This document shows positions 7,672-15,694 of a stretch of DNA of 25,715 nucleotides, piece after piece. The notes below the pieces were generated by a model, which worked only from the letters and a program-made list of their open reading frames with translations, had not been told where the DNA came from and made no database searches. Each line of letters begins with the position of its first letter. The first letter of the stretch is position 1. Made by a program: the position numbers and the translations under genes. The stretch lies in the NCBI GenBank assembly GCA_903890595.1, contig CAITBU010000098.1:1-25715 (forward strand), written 5' to 3'. Source of the stretch: an uncultured Holophagaceae bacterium (GTDB lineage: Bacteria; Acidobacteriota; Holophagae; Holophagales; Holophagaceae).

Positions 7672-7914
7672 ATGTGCCTTGGCGTGCCCGGCCAGATCCT
7701 CGATGTGCGGGAGTCACCCCTCCGCCTGGGGCGCGTGGCCTTCGGTACCACGGTGAAGGAGATCAGCTTGGCCTGCGTGCCAGAGGCCGGCCCTGGAGCC
7801 TGGGTGGTGGTCCATGCGGGGCTGGCCCTGGAGACGCTGGACGAGGACGAGGCCAAGCGCATGCTGGAAGCCCTGGAACTGCTGGCTGCAGGCCGGGAGG
7901 AGGAGGCTCCTTGA
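7672..7914 (+). CDS. hypC: Hydrogenase maturation factor HypC
   Basis: Small chaperone of 80 residues that, with HypD, carries the Fe(CN)2CO unit to the hydrogenase large subunit. It begins MCLGVPGQIL; Cys2 is the essential iron/large-subunit contact residue of the HypC/HupF family. The ATG at 7672 is chosen because Cys must be residue 2 after Met removal; an ATG at 7624 would add 16 residues and bury it. A GGAG lies at 7662-7665. The 3' end overlaps the hypD start by 4 bases (TTGA), as expected for two proteins that act as a complex. Confidence 0.95.
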   Translation: MCLGVPGQILDVRESPLRLGRVAFGTTVKEISLACVPEAGPGAWVVVHAGLALETLDEDEAKRMLEALELLAAGREEEAP

Positions 7915-9008
7915 AGTTCGTCGAGGAGTTCCGCGATGGCCGCAAGGCCCAAGCCCTGGCGGCGGCCATCCACCGCAAGGTGACCCGCCCCTGGACCCTC
8001 ATGGAGGTGTGTGGCGGCCAGACCCACGCCATCGTGCGCTTTGGCCTGGATGAGCTGCTGCCCAAGGAGCTCACCCTCGTTCATGGCCCCGGCTGCCCCG
8101 TCTGTGTCACCCCCGTGGCCATCATCGACCAGGCCCTGGCCATCGCCGCCCGTCCCGAGGTGACCTTCTGCTCCTTCGGCGACATGCTGCGGGTGCCGGG
8201 CAGCGCCGAGGACCTGTTCTCGGTGAAGAGCCGGGGCGGGGATGTGCGCATTGTGTACTCCCCACTGGATGCCGTGGCCCTGGCCCGGGAGCTGCCAGAG
8301 CGACAGGTGGTGTTCTTCGCCGTGGGCTTCGAGACCACGGCACCTGGCAACGCCCTGGCCGTGGCCCAGGCGGCCGATGAGGGCCTGACGAACTTTTCGA
8401 TCCTCGTGAGCCATGTGCGCGTTCCACCGGCCATTGAGGCCCTCATGTCCTCGCCCCAGTGCAAGGTGGACGCCTTCCTGGCGGCGGGCCACGTGTGCAG
8501 CGTGATGGGCACGGAGGAGTACCTGCCCCTGGCGGCGCGCTTCCAGGTACCCATCGTGGTGACGGCCTTCGAGCCCCTGGACCTGCTGCAGGGCATCCTC
8601 ATGGCGGTGACCCAGCTGGAGGAGGGCCGCGCCGAAGTAGAGAACCAGTACGCCCGCCTCGTGAAGGCTGGCGGCAACCGCCCTGCGCTGGACCTCATCG
8701 CGCGGGTCTTCCAGGTGGTGGATCGCACATGGCGGGGGATTGGTCCCATTCCAGCGAGTGGCTTCGGACTGCGGCCGGCCTTTGCTGCTTTTGATGCCGC
8801 GCACCGCTTCGGTGTCGAAGATGTGGGCGGTGCCGAGTCTCCGGACTGCCAGAGCGGACTGATCCTCCAGGGCCTGATCAAGCCCCCGGAGTGCCCCGCC
8901 TTCGGCACCACCTGCACCCCAGAGCGGCCCCTGGGGGCCACCATGGTTTCCTCCGAGGGCGCCTGTGCGGCCTACTACCGCTATCGGCGTTTCAATCAGA
9001 CCCGTTGA
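7911..9008 (+). CDS. hypD: Hydrogenase maturation Fe-S protein HypD
   Basis: Scaffold protein on which Fe(CN)2CO is assembled with HypC; the family binds a [4Fe-4S] cluster. Key motifs are CGGQTH (Cys34, the catalytic Cys), GPGCPVCVTP (C62/C65), GFETTAPGNA, AGHVCSVMG, and the C-terminal region with PDCQSG and PPECPAFGTTCTPERPLG, which should supply cluster cysteines. I place the start at TTG 7911, overlapping the hypC stop in TTGA with AGGAGG at 7901-7906. This gives 365 residues, the usual family length. Upstream in-frame ATGs would add about 79 residues that only translate hypC in another frame. Confidence 0.95.
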   Translation: MKFVEEFRDGRKAQALAAAIHRKVTRPWTLMEVCGGQTHAIVRFGLDELLPKELTLVHGPGCPVCVTPVAIIDQALAIAARPEVTFCSFGDMLRVPGSAEDLFSVKSRGGDVRIVYSPLDAVALARELPERQVVFFAVGFETTAPGNALAVAQAADEGLTNFSILVSHVRVPPAIEALMSSPQCKVDAFLAAGHVCSVMGTEEYLPLAARFQVPIVVTAFEPLDLLQGILMAVTQLEEGRAEVENQYARLVKAGGNRPALDLIARVFQVVDRTWRGIGPIPASGFGLRPAFAAFDAAHRFGVEDVGGAESPDCQSGLILQGLIKPPECPAFGTTCTPERPLGATMVSSEGACAAYYRYRRFNQTR

Positions 9009-9065
9009 TCTCAAATTACCCTTTGGGGTCATGACATCCGAGTTGTGACGGAATGCTTGTGAGGC

Positions 9066-9081
9066 TGGGCCTTGCTTTGCG
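9066..9081 (+). promoter_or_regulatory. Candidate sigma-54 (-24/-12) promoter upstream of hyaA
   Basis: TGGGCC, five bases, TTGC: the invariant GG (9067-9068) and GC (9079-9080) are exactly 10 bases apart, as sigma-54 promoters require. Hydrogenase operons in several Proteobacteria are sigma-54 dependent, which makes the position interesting. GG-N10-GC is frequent by chance in GC-rich DNA, and no enhancer-binding activator gene is in the window. Confidence 0.25.
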
Positions 9082-9112
9082 GGAAAATGCATAAAATTCG
9101 TCCAAAAAATCA

Positions 9113-9140
9113 TTGACACAGAGAGGCCTCGCCCTAGGCT
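9113..9140 (+). promoter_or_regulatory. Candidate sigma-70 promoter of the hya operon
   Basis: A perfect TTGACA (9113-9118) is followed after 16 bases by TAGGCT (9135-9140). Transcription would start near 9147 and leave a ~70-base leader before the hyaA ATG at 9218, whose AAGGAGG is at 9207-9213. The surrounding stretch 9009-9217 is non-coding and visibly less GC-rich than the flanking genes, as expected for the main promoter region of the structural operon. Confidence 0.5.
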
Positions 9141-9217
9141 TTGAATCACATAACCTCACCCAAATCACTTTTTTAAGACGCAGTCTCAATACCGGGCCAC
9201 ACGGCCAAGGAGGCAGC

Positions 9218-10336
9218 ATGCCAGGCGCACGACACTCCCTCTGGGATGTGATGCGGGACAAGGGCTACTCACGGCGGGACTTCATGCAGTTCTGCACCTT
9301 CGCCGCCACCGCTGCGGGCCTGGGCACCCAGGCCACTGCTGCCGTGGCGAAGGCCTTCGAGAAGAAGGACCGCCCCCCGGTGCTGTGGCTCCACTTCCAG
9401 GAGTGCACCTGCTGCAGCGAGTCCTTCATCCGCGCCTCCCATCCGCTGGTGGCCGATGTGCTGCTGGATGCCATCTCGCTGGACTACCAGGAGACCCTCC
9501 AGGCCGCCGCTGGCCATGCCGCTGAGAAGTGCAAGAACGACGTGATGAAGAACTACGCCGGGAAGTACATCCTGCTGGTGGAGGGCTCCGTGCCCACCAA
9601 GGAGAATGGCGTCTTCTGCGTGATCGGGGGTCGCACCGCCGAGGACCTGCTGCAGGAAGCCGCGAAGGGCGCTGCCGCCATCATCGCCTGGGGCAACTGC
9701 GCCTCCTACGGCTGTGTGCAGGCCGCCAAGCCCAATCCCACCGGGGCCACGGGCATCCAGAAGCTCGTCAGCAAGCCCGTCATCAACGTGCCAGGCTGCC
9801 CGCCCATCGCCGATGTGATGGTGGCCATCGTCACCCACATCCTGCTCTTCGGCCGCATGCCGGAGCTGGACGCCCAGGGCCGCCCCAAGGAGTTCTACGG
9901 CCGCCGGGTCCACGACACCTGCTACCGCCGCCCCTACTACGATGCGGGCCTCTTCGTGGAGTCCTTCGACGACGACGGTGCCCGGAAGGGCTACTGCCTC
10001 TACAAGATGGGCTGCCGTGGCCCCGTCACCAACAATGCCTGCGCCGTCACCAAGTTCAACGGCGGGACCAGCTACCCCATCCAGTCCGGCCATGGCTGCC
10101 TGGGCTGCAGCGAGAAGGGGTTCTGGGACAATGGGCCCTTCTATCGGCACCTGCCCTCCTTCCCGGGCTTCGGCATCGAGTCCACGGCGGACAGCGTCGG
10201 CTTGGCCCTGGGTGCCGGCGCCGCTGTTGGCGTGGCGGCCCATGCGGTCTCCACCAATATCCGCAAGCGCAAGCTGATCCATGACCAGGTGGCTGAGGCC
10301 GTCCAAGACACTCCTGTCAGCGAAAAGGTGGACTGA
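9218..10336 (+). CDS. hyaA: [NiFe] hydrogenase small subunit, O2-tolerant (group 1d-like)
   Basis: Electron-transferring subunit of a periplasm-facing uptake hydrogenase, 372 residues. A twin-arginine signal (SRRDFMQF at 18-25, then an Ala-rich stretch) sends the folded dimer through Tat. Proximal-cluster ligands are C63, C66, C161 and C194; extra cysteines C65 (ECTCCSE) and C166 (NCASYGC) are the two that define the [4Fe-3S] cluster of O2-tolerant enzymes. Distal and medial ligands are H232, C235, C260, C266, C275, C294 and C297. A C-terminal hydrophobic helix (~326-344) followed by KRK anchors it to the membrane next to the cytochrome b. The ATG at 9218 has AAGGAGG upstream. The stop shares one base with the hyaB start. 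Confidence 0.96.
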   Translation: MPGARHSLWDVMRDKGYSRRDFMQFCTFAATAAGLGTQATAAVAKAFEKKDRPPVLWLHFQECTCCSESFIRASHPLVADVLLDAISLDYQETLQAAAGHAAEKCKNDVMKNYAGKYILLVEGSVPTKENGVFCVIGGRTAEDLLQEAAKGAAAIIAWGNCASYGCVQAAKPNPTGATGIQKLVSKPVINVPGCPPIADVMVAIVTHILLFGRMPELDAQGRPKEFYGRRVHDTCYRRPYYDAGLFVESFDDDGARKGYCLYKMGCRGPVTNNACAVTKFNGGTSYPIQSGHGCLGCSEKGFWDNGPFYRHLPSFPGFGIESTADSVGLALGAGAAVGVAAHAVSTNIRKRKLIHDQVAEAVQDTPVSEKVD

Positions 10337-12054
10337 TGAGCAACCGCATTGTCATTGATCCCGTCACCCGCATCGAGGGTCACCTCCGCATCGAGGCGGT
10401 GGTGGAAAACGGCGTCGTAACGGACGCCTACAGTGCCGGCACCATGGTGCGCGGCATCGAGAAGATCCTGAAGGGCCGCGACCCCCGCGATGCCTGGGCC
10501 TTCACCGAGCGCGTCTGCGGCGTCTGCACCACGGTGCACGCTCTGGCCAGCGTGCGGTCTGTGGAGGACGCCCTCAGCATCACCGTGCCCAAGAATGCCG
10601 AGCTGGTCCGCAACCTCATGTTCTGCGCCCAGTTCGTGCAGGACCACGTGGTGCACTTCTACCACCTGCATGCCCTGGACTGGGTGGATGTGGTGAGCAT
10701 GCTCAAGGCGGACCCTGTGGCCACCTCCAAACTCGCGCAGTCGCTCAGTGCCTGGCCCAAGTCCAACCCCGGCCACTTCGCGGCGGTGCAGACCCGCATG
10801 AAGAAGTTCGTGGAGAGTGGCCAGCTGGGCATCTTCGCCAACGGCTACTGGGGCCACAAGGCCTACAAGCTGCCCCCGGAAGTGAACCTCCTGGCGGTCT
10901 CCCACTATCTGGATGCCCTCGAGTGGCAGAAGGAGCTGGTGAAGATCCACGCCATCTTCGGTGGCAAGAACCCGCACCCCAACTACCTGGTGGGTGGCGT
11001 GCCTTGCTCCTTCAACCTCGAAGACGTCGGCGCCATCAACACCGAGCGCCTGAACCATGTGGGCAGCCTGATCAACGATGCCATCGCCTTCGTGGAGCAG
11101 GTCTACATCCCGGACCTGCTGGCCATCGCCAGCTTCTACAAAGACTGGGGCGCCATCGGTGGCGGTCTCCCCAACTACCTGGCCTACGGCGATCTGCCCA
11201 CCAAGGGCTACAACGATCCCAGCTCCTACCTGCTGCCCCGGGGCGCGATCCTCAACCGCAACCTCAACGAGGTCCACGAGGTCAACGGCAAGAATCTGAA
11301 TGAGATCAAGGAGTACATCAACCACAGCTGGTACCAGTACGGCGGTGGCGACAACGTGGGCCTGCACCCCTTCAAGGGCGAGACCGAGTTCAACTACACG
11401 GGCCCCAAGCCGCCCTACGAGCACCTCAACACGGACGGGAAGTACTCCTGGCTGAAGACGCCTCGGTGGAAGGAGAACCCCATGGAAGTGGGTCCCCTCT
11501 CCCGCATGCTGGTGGCCTATGCCAAGGGGAACACGGACGTGAAGGAGCTGGTGGGCGTGGTGCTGAAGAAGCTCGACGTGCCCATCACCGCCCTGTTCTC
11601 GACCCTGGGTCGCACCGCCGCCCGCGGCGTGGAGACCCAGATTGTGGCCCACTGGATGAAGGGCTTCTACGGCGACCTGATTGCCAACCTCAAGGCTGGT
11701 GAGACCCGCACCTTCACCAAGGAAAAGTGGGAGCCCGACACCTGGCCGGCCACGGCCGAGGGCGTGGGCATGACCGAGGCACCCCGCGGTGCCCTGGCCC
11801 ACTGGGTGAGCATCAAGGATCGGGTCATCGACAACTACCAGCTGGTGGTGCCCACCACCTGGAACGCCTCGCCCCGGGACCCCAAGGGCCAGCGCTCCGC
11901 CTACGAGCAGGCCCTCATCGGCACCCCGGTGGCCAACCTCGAGCAACCGGTGGAGATCCTTCGCACCATCCACTCCTTCGACCCCTGCCTCGCCTGTGCG
12001 GTGCACCTCTACGATCCTTCCGGCAAGCACATCCACCAGGTGCAGTTCTACTGA
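10336..12054 (+). CDS. hyaB: [NiFe] hydrogenase large (catalytic) subunit precursor
   Basis: Catalytic subunit that splits H2 at the Ni-Fe(CN)2CO site, 572 residues. The N-terminal ligand motif is RVCGVCTTVH (C61, C64) and the C-terminal one DPCLACAVH (C551, C554, H557). The 15 residues after H557 form the peptide removed by the HyaD-type protease once Ni is in place. The first residues IDPVTRIEGHLRIE are the L1 signature. Length and motifs match group 1 membrane-bound enzymes (HyaB/HupL/HoxG). It has no export signal and should travel with HyaA through Tat. Translation is coupled to hyaA by the TGATG overlap. Confidence 0.97.
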   Translation: MSNRIVIDPVTRIEGHLRIEAVVENGVVTDAYSAGTMVRGIEKILKGRDPRDAWAFTERVCGVCTTVHALASVRSVEDALSITVPKNAELVRNLMFCAQFVQDHVVHFYHLHALDWVDVVSMLKADPVATSKLAQSLSAWPKSNPGHFAAVQTRMKKFVESGQLGIFANGYWGHKAYKLPPEVNLLAVSHYLDALEWQKELVKIHAIFGGKNPHPNYLVGGVPCSFNLEDVGAINTERLNHVGSLINDAIAFVEQVYIPDLLAIASFYKDWGAIGGGLPNYLAYGDLPTKGYNDPSSYLLPRGAILNRNLNEVHEVNGKNLNEIKEYINHSWYQYGGGDNVGLHPFKGETEFNYTGPKPPYEHLNTDGKYSWLKTPRWKENPMEVGPLSRMLVAYAKGNTDVKELVGVVLKKLDVPITALFSTLGRTAARGVETQIVAHWMKGFYGDLIANLKAGETRTFTKEKWEPDTWPATAEGVGMTEAPRGALAHWVSIKDRVIDNYQLVVPTTWNASPRDPKGQRSAYEQALIGTPVANLEQPVEILRTIHSFDPCLACAVHLYDPSGKHIHQVQFY

Positions 12055-12067
12055 GCGGGAGCTCCCC

Positions 12068-12751
12068 ATGTCCTCGAGACACACCTACCGCCGGCTCTAT
12101 GTCTGGGAAATGCCTGTCCGGGTCTACCACTGGCTGAATGCGCTGTCCATCTGCGTCCTCGGCGTCACCGGCTTCCTCATCGGGAAGCCCTTCACGGTGA
12201 GCCTTGCCCAGGAGGCCTCTGGCCAGTACTGGTTTGGCACGGTGCGCTTCCTGCACTTCACCGCCGGCTACGTCTTCCTGTTCAACATGCTGGTCCGCAC
12301 CTACTGGGGCTTCGTGGGCAACCGCTTCGCCGCCTGGGACAAGTTCATCCCGATGACCCGCAAGGCCTGGCAGGACATCGTGGAGGTGCTGCGCATCGAC
12401 ATCCTGCAGACCCGTGGTACGGGCCGCATCCCACTAGGCCACAACCGCCTGGCGGGGCTCATCTACTTCGTCACCTTCCTCATCTTCATGTTCCAGGGCT
12501 TGACGGGCTTTGCCCTCTACGGCCCCATGAGCCACTCGGTCCTCGGCAAGATGGCCGCTTGGGTGGTGCCTCTCATGGGCGGCGAGCTGGTGGTCCGTCA
12601 GTGGCACCACGCCATGCTCTGGTTCTACGTCCTGTTCACGGTGGTCCACGTCTACCTCGTCTTCTACCACGACTACGTGGAAGGCCGCGGCACGACCTCC
12701 TCCATGGTCGGTGGCTGGAAGTTCGAACGGGAAGACCTGCTTGAAGATTGA
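12068..12751 (+). CDS. hyaC: [NiFe] hydrogenase cytochrome b subunit
   Basis: Integral-membrane di-heme b-type cytochrome (HyaC/HupC family) that passes electrons from the small subunit to quinone and anchors the enzyme. The 227-residue product has four main hydrophobic helices. Likely heme histidines are H21 (VYHWLN), H63 (FLHFTAGY), H180 (QWHHAM) and H194 (VVHVYLVFYH). The start is set by GGGAG at 12058-12062 and by the conserved N-terminal context YVWEMPVRVYHW. It lies 13 bases after hyaB, and its end overlaps the start of hyaD. Confidence 0.94.
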   Translation: MSSRHTYRRLYVWEMPVRVYHWLNALSICVLGVTGFLIGKPFTVSLAQEASGQYWFGTVRFLHFTAGYVFLFNMLVRTYWGFVGNRFAAWDKFIPMTRKAWQDIVEVLRIDILQTRGTGRIPLGHNRLAGLIYFVTFLIFMFQGLTGFALYGPMSHSVLGKMAAWVVPLMGGELVVRQWHHAMLWFYVLFTVVHVYLVFYHDYVEGRGTTSSMVGGWKFEREDLLED

Positions 12752-13205
12752 CGGTCGCACCCTGGTCCTTGGCATCGGCAATGTCCTCCTCGGTGACGAG
12801 GGGGTGGGCGTTTCTGTCGTCGACCACCTCCAGGCGGAGGGGGGGCTGCCCTCCTATGTGGACCTCCTGGATGGCGGCACGGGCAGCCTCGTGCTGCTCG
12901 AGCCCATGCGCGAGGCCCGCCGGATGATCCTGATCGATGCCACGGCGGACGGCCAGCCACCGGGCACCGTGCAGCGCCTGGAGCCACGGTTCTCGACGGA
13001 GTACCCCGTCACCCTCACGGCCCACGACATCGGCCTGCGCGACCTGCTGGACAGCTTCTACCTGCTGGGCGAGGAGCCCGAGGTGGTGCTGTTCGCCGTC
13101 TCCATCGGCTGGCCCCAGGACATGCGCTACAGCCTCAGCCCTGCGGTGGCGGCGGCCCTGCCGACCATCGCTGCGGCCGTCCGCCAGGAATGCCGCCGGC
13201 CCTGA
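12741..13205 (+). CDS. hyaD: Hydrogenase maturation endopeptidase HyaD (HybD/HupD family)
   Basis: Ni-dependent protease that trims the large-subunit C-terminus. From the TTG at 12741 the product is 154 residues and opens LKIDGRTLVLGIGNVLLGDEGVGV, the family N-terminus. The three metal ligands are recognisable as E20 (GDEGVG), D66 (LIDATAD) and H95 (LTAHDIGL), corresponding to E16/D62/H93 of E. coli HybD. Start choice: TTG at 12741 gives an 11-base overlap with hyaC and the expected length; an in-frame GTG at 12711 would add 10 residues with no conserved content. Confidence 0.93.
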   Translation: MKIDGRTLVLGIGNVLLGDEGVGVSVVDHLQAEGGLPSYVDLLDGGTGSLVLLEPMREARRMILIDATADGQPPGTVQRLEPRFSTEYPVTLTAHDIGLRDLLDSFYLLGEEPEVVLFAVSIGWPQDMRYSLSPAVAAALPTIAAAVRQECRRP

Positions 13206-13247
13206 CCGGTCCTCTGTGCGACCCTTGGCTCATTCCCCGGACGCCCC

Positions 13248-14294
13248 ATGACCGCCGAACCCTTCGCCCTGGCCTGCCCCCGCCCCCTGCGCCACGACTC
13301 GGTGCAGATGGCCCATGGGGGCGGCGGCCGCCTCATGAAGGAGCTCATCGAGGGGCTCTTCCTGCCCATCCTGGGGGCAGATCCGGCGGGCCTCCACGAC
13401 AGTGCGGTGGTCGAAGCCGGCGGCGCTCGGCTGGCTTTCACCACGGACGGGTTCGTGGTGCATCCCCGGGCCTTCCCTGGGGGCAACCTGGGGGAGCTGG
13501 CGGTCTACGGCACGGTGAATGACCTGGCCATGGCCGGGGCCCGGCCCCTGGCCCTGAGCAGCGCCTTCATCCTGGAGGAGGGCCTCCCCTTCGCCGAGCT
13601 GACCCCCCTGGTGGCCGCCATGAAGGCGGCGGCGGACCGCTGCGGCGTGCGCCTCGCCACCGGCGACACCAAGGTGGTGGACCGGGGCAAGGCGGACGGC
13701 GTGTTCATCACCACCGCCGGCATCGGCCTGATTCCCGCCGGGGTGGAACTGCACCCGCGTCGGGTGCGCCCGGGGGATGCGGTCCTGGTGAGTGGGGACC
13801 TGGGTCGGCACGGCATCGCCGTCATGTCCGTGCGGGAGGGCATCCGCTTCGAGACCCCGGTCACCAGCGACTGTGGGCCCGTGCACCACCTGGCGGCGGC
13901 CCTCCTGGCTGCGGGCCTCGACGTGCACTGCTTCCGGGACCCCACCCGGGGCGGCCTGGCCTCCGTACTCAATGAGATCGCAGCTTCCGCTGGGGTGGCC
14001 ATCGAAGCCGACGAGGCCGCCATTCCCGTCGACGAAGCCGTGGCGGCGGCCTGCGAGATCCTGGGCCTGGATCCCCTCTACGTGGCCTGCGAGGGGCGCC
14101 TGGTGGCCTTCCTGCCCGAGGCTGAGGTTGAGCAAGCGCTGGAGGTTCTCCGAGCCATTCCCGAGGGGCAGGGCGCAGCCCGCATCGGGCGGGTGGTGGA
14201 AGGGCCAGCGGGCCGAGTGGGGCTCCGCACGGTCCTGGGGACCTCCCGGCTGCTGGATCTTCTCAGCGGCGAGCAGCTGCCTCGGATTTGCTAG
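13248..14294 (+). CDS. hypE: Hydrogenase maturation protein HypE
   Basis: Dehydrates the thiocarbamate on its own C-terminal Cys to thiocyanate, donating cyanide to the iron ligand set. The 348-residue product ends PRIC, and the terminal Cys348 is the carbamoyl acceptor. ATP-binding features of the PurM/SelD-like fold are present (AHGGGGRLMKELI, TTDGFVV, VNDLAMAGARPLALS, GDTKVVDRG, RDPTRGGLASVLNEIA). The start at 13248 gives ~20 residues before the conserved AHGGGG, slightly longer than E. coli HypE. It comes 42 bases after hyaD and completes the hypABCDEF set. Its 3' end faces the anti-sigma gene with only 6 bases between the stops. Confidence 0.95.
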   Translation: MTAEPFALACPRPLRHDSVQMAHGGGGRLMKELIEGLFLPILGADPAGLHDSAVVEAGGARLAFTTDGFVVHPRAFPGGNLGELAVYGTVNDLAMAGARPLALSSAFILEEGLPFAELTPLVAAMKAAADRCGVRLATGDTKVVDRGKADGVFITTAGIGLIPAGVELHPRRVRPGDAVLVSGDLGRHGIAVMSVREGIRFETPVTSDCGPVHHLAAALLAAGLDVHCFRDPTRGGLASVLNEIAASAGVAIEADEAAIPVDEAVAAACEILGLDPLYVACEGRLVAFLPEAEVEQALEVLRAIPEGQGAARIGRVVEGPAGRVGLRTVLGTSRLLDLLSGEQLPRIC

Positions 14295-14300
14295 GCGGGC

Positions 14301-15077
14301 CTAACGCAGGACCCCGAACACCTTCCGCCAGCCTTCGAAGCGGATGCCAGATTCCAGGCGCACCAGGGCCCAGCACTCGCCGCGGGGATCGGCCTCGGGG
14401 GCGTGGCGGGTGCCGCGGGTGTGCTCGATCCAGTCCCCTGGGCCCAGGTGGGCCGGGCCATCCTGCAGGCCACCGCACAGCAGCACGGAGACCTCAGGAC
14501 CCTCATGGCCGTGGCTGGGCACCCGGGCACCCCCCGGCAGGCGGGCCACGCTCAGAGAGGCACCGGAACGGGCGTCCTGGAGCACCCGGGTGATGCGGCC
14601 GTTCCCTAGGTTAGACCAGCGCCAGCGGCTCTCCGGGGGCAGGTGGGGTCGCAGCGCCTCGACTGGATCCCCAGCTGCGGGAGTGATGGCCTGCTCGCCA
14701 CCCTGGGTTTCCCGGCAGGTGGAGCAGTGGCCCAGGTGAATCCGCAGGAGGAGGGCCGTGAAGGCATCGCCCCCTTCCTCGAGGGCGCGCCAAGCGGCAG
14801 GCTCTGGATGGTGCAGGGGACCTTTGGGGATGCGGCCTTCACGGAGGGCGGCCAGGGCGCCGGCCAGCGCCCCTTCAGCCCGGTCTTCCTGAGCCCCGTC
14901 CCAGGCCCGGGCCACCAGGGCCGGGGTGCGGGCAAAGGCCTCGAGGAAGGTGCGACAGGGGGGACAGATGGCCAGGTGGACCTTCAAGCCCAGCCAGTCC
15001 AGGGGGCCCAGAGAGCCTTCTTCGTAGTCCGTGAGGAGGGCCGTGACCCGCTCGCAGGTGGGGACCAGGACCGTCAT
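14301..15077 (-). CDS. ChrR-like zinc/cupin anti-sigma factor with two zinc motifs
   Basis: Predicted cytoplasmic anti-sigma factor, 258 residues, for the ECF sigma encoded just upstream. An N-terminal zinc-binding anti-sigma motif HxxxCxxC is at H34-C38-C41 (HLAICPPC). A second identical spacing occurs at H114-C118-C121 (HLGHCSTC). The C-terminal ~90 residues form a cupin with metal-ligand pattern H189, H191, E195 and H225 (SHGHEGPE, then RGTRH). Zinc domain plus cupin is the ChrR arrangement; Rhodobacter ChrR releases its sigma in response to singlet oxygen. The start overlaps the sigma stop by 4 bases (ATGA). The repeated zinc motif is unusual and is discussed as a finding. Confidence 0.85.
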   Translation of the reverse strand: MTVLVPTCERVTALLTDYEEGSLGPLDWLGLKVHLAICPPCRTFLEAFARTPALVARAWDGAQEDRAEGALAGALAALREGRIPKGPLHHPEPAAWRALEEGGDAFTALLLRIHLGHCSTCRETQGGEQAITPAAGDPVEALRPHLPPESRWRWSNLGNGRITRVLQDARSGASLSVARLPGGARVPSHGHEGPEVSVLLCGGLQDGPAHLGPGDWIEHTRGTRHAPEADPRGECWALVRLESGIRFEGWRKVFGVLR

Positions 15078-15694
15078 CGCACCCCTCCCGTCGGAGCAAA
15101 CTCGGGCAGCAGGGCCCGGAGCGCCAGGCGGGCTCGATGCACCCGCTGGCGGACCAGCTCCCGGGTAATGCCCAGGTGGTCCGCGATCTCTTCGGTGTTC
15201 CAGCCCTCCAGATCCCGGAGAACGAAGACCGCCCGCTGATCATCGGAGAGCCGATCAAGACCCGCCCGGACCCGGGACTTCAGTTCTTCCTGCTGAACCA
15301 TCACCAGTGCCTCCGCGTCCTCGCTCCAGTCGAGGACGATGTCCTCACTCATGTGATGCCCGTCGTCGCCGAAACGTGGCATCAGATCCTCGATGGCGTC
15401 CTCCCGGCGGCGGACCCGCTTGCGGCGGGCCATGAGGGCCTGGTTCACGCAGATGCGATAGGCCCAGGTGCTGAACTTGCTGGCGCCCTGGAAGTTCGGG
15501 AGCTCCCGAAAGAGGGTGATGAGGGCGTCTTGGAGGGCGTCCTGGCTCTCGGCCTCGTTGCCCAGGATCCGGTCGATGACCCGGAAGAACATGCCCAGGT
15601 GGGGCCGGACCAGGGTCTCAAAGGCGGCGCTGTCGCCCTCGGCGGCGGCACGGAGCAGGGGGGCCTCGGCGCTAAGCGGAACAGGCTCAGGCAT
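15074..15694 (-). CDS. ECF-type RNA polymerase sigma factor
   Basis: Extracytoplasmic-function sigma factor, 206 residues. Region 2 spans ~22-95 (FETLVRPHLGMFFRVIDRILGNEAESQDALQDALITLFRELPNF, then STWAYRICVNQALMARRK) and binds the -10 element and core polymerase. A linker of ~45 residues, rich in acidic residues, follows. Region 4 spans ~145-193 (LSDDQRAVFVLRDLEGWNTEEIADHLGITRELVRQRVHRARLALR) and reads the -35. It overlaps the kinase gene upstream by 8 bases and the anti-sigma gene downstream by 4, so all three are probably made from one message. By context it should be held inactive by the ChrR-like protein. Confidence 0.94.
   Translation of the reverse strand: MPEPVPLSAEAPLLRAAAEGDSAAFETLVRPHLGMFFRVIDRILGNEAESQDALQDALITLFRELPNFQGASKFSTWAYRICVNQALMARRKRVRRREDAIEDLMPRFGDDGHHMSEDIVLDWSEDAEALVMVQQEELKSRVRAGLDRLSDDQRAVFVLRDLEGWNTEEIADHLGITRELVRQRVHRARLALRALLPEFAPTGGVR

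Noticed and set aside
9005..9018. FNR/CRP-type palindrome TTGAT-N4-AATTA at the end of hypD
   Set aside because: Only the left half matches the TTGAT-N4-ATCAA consensus; the position overlaps the hypD stop, and no other support exists.
10141..12084. A ~647-codon minus-strand frame opposite hyaB
   Set aside because: Low-complexity His/Val/Gly-rich product antisense to an unmistakable hydrogenase large subunit; no ribosome site or family match.
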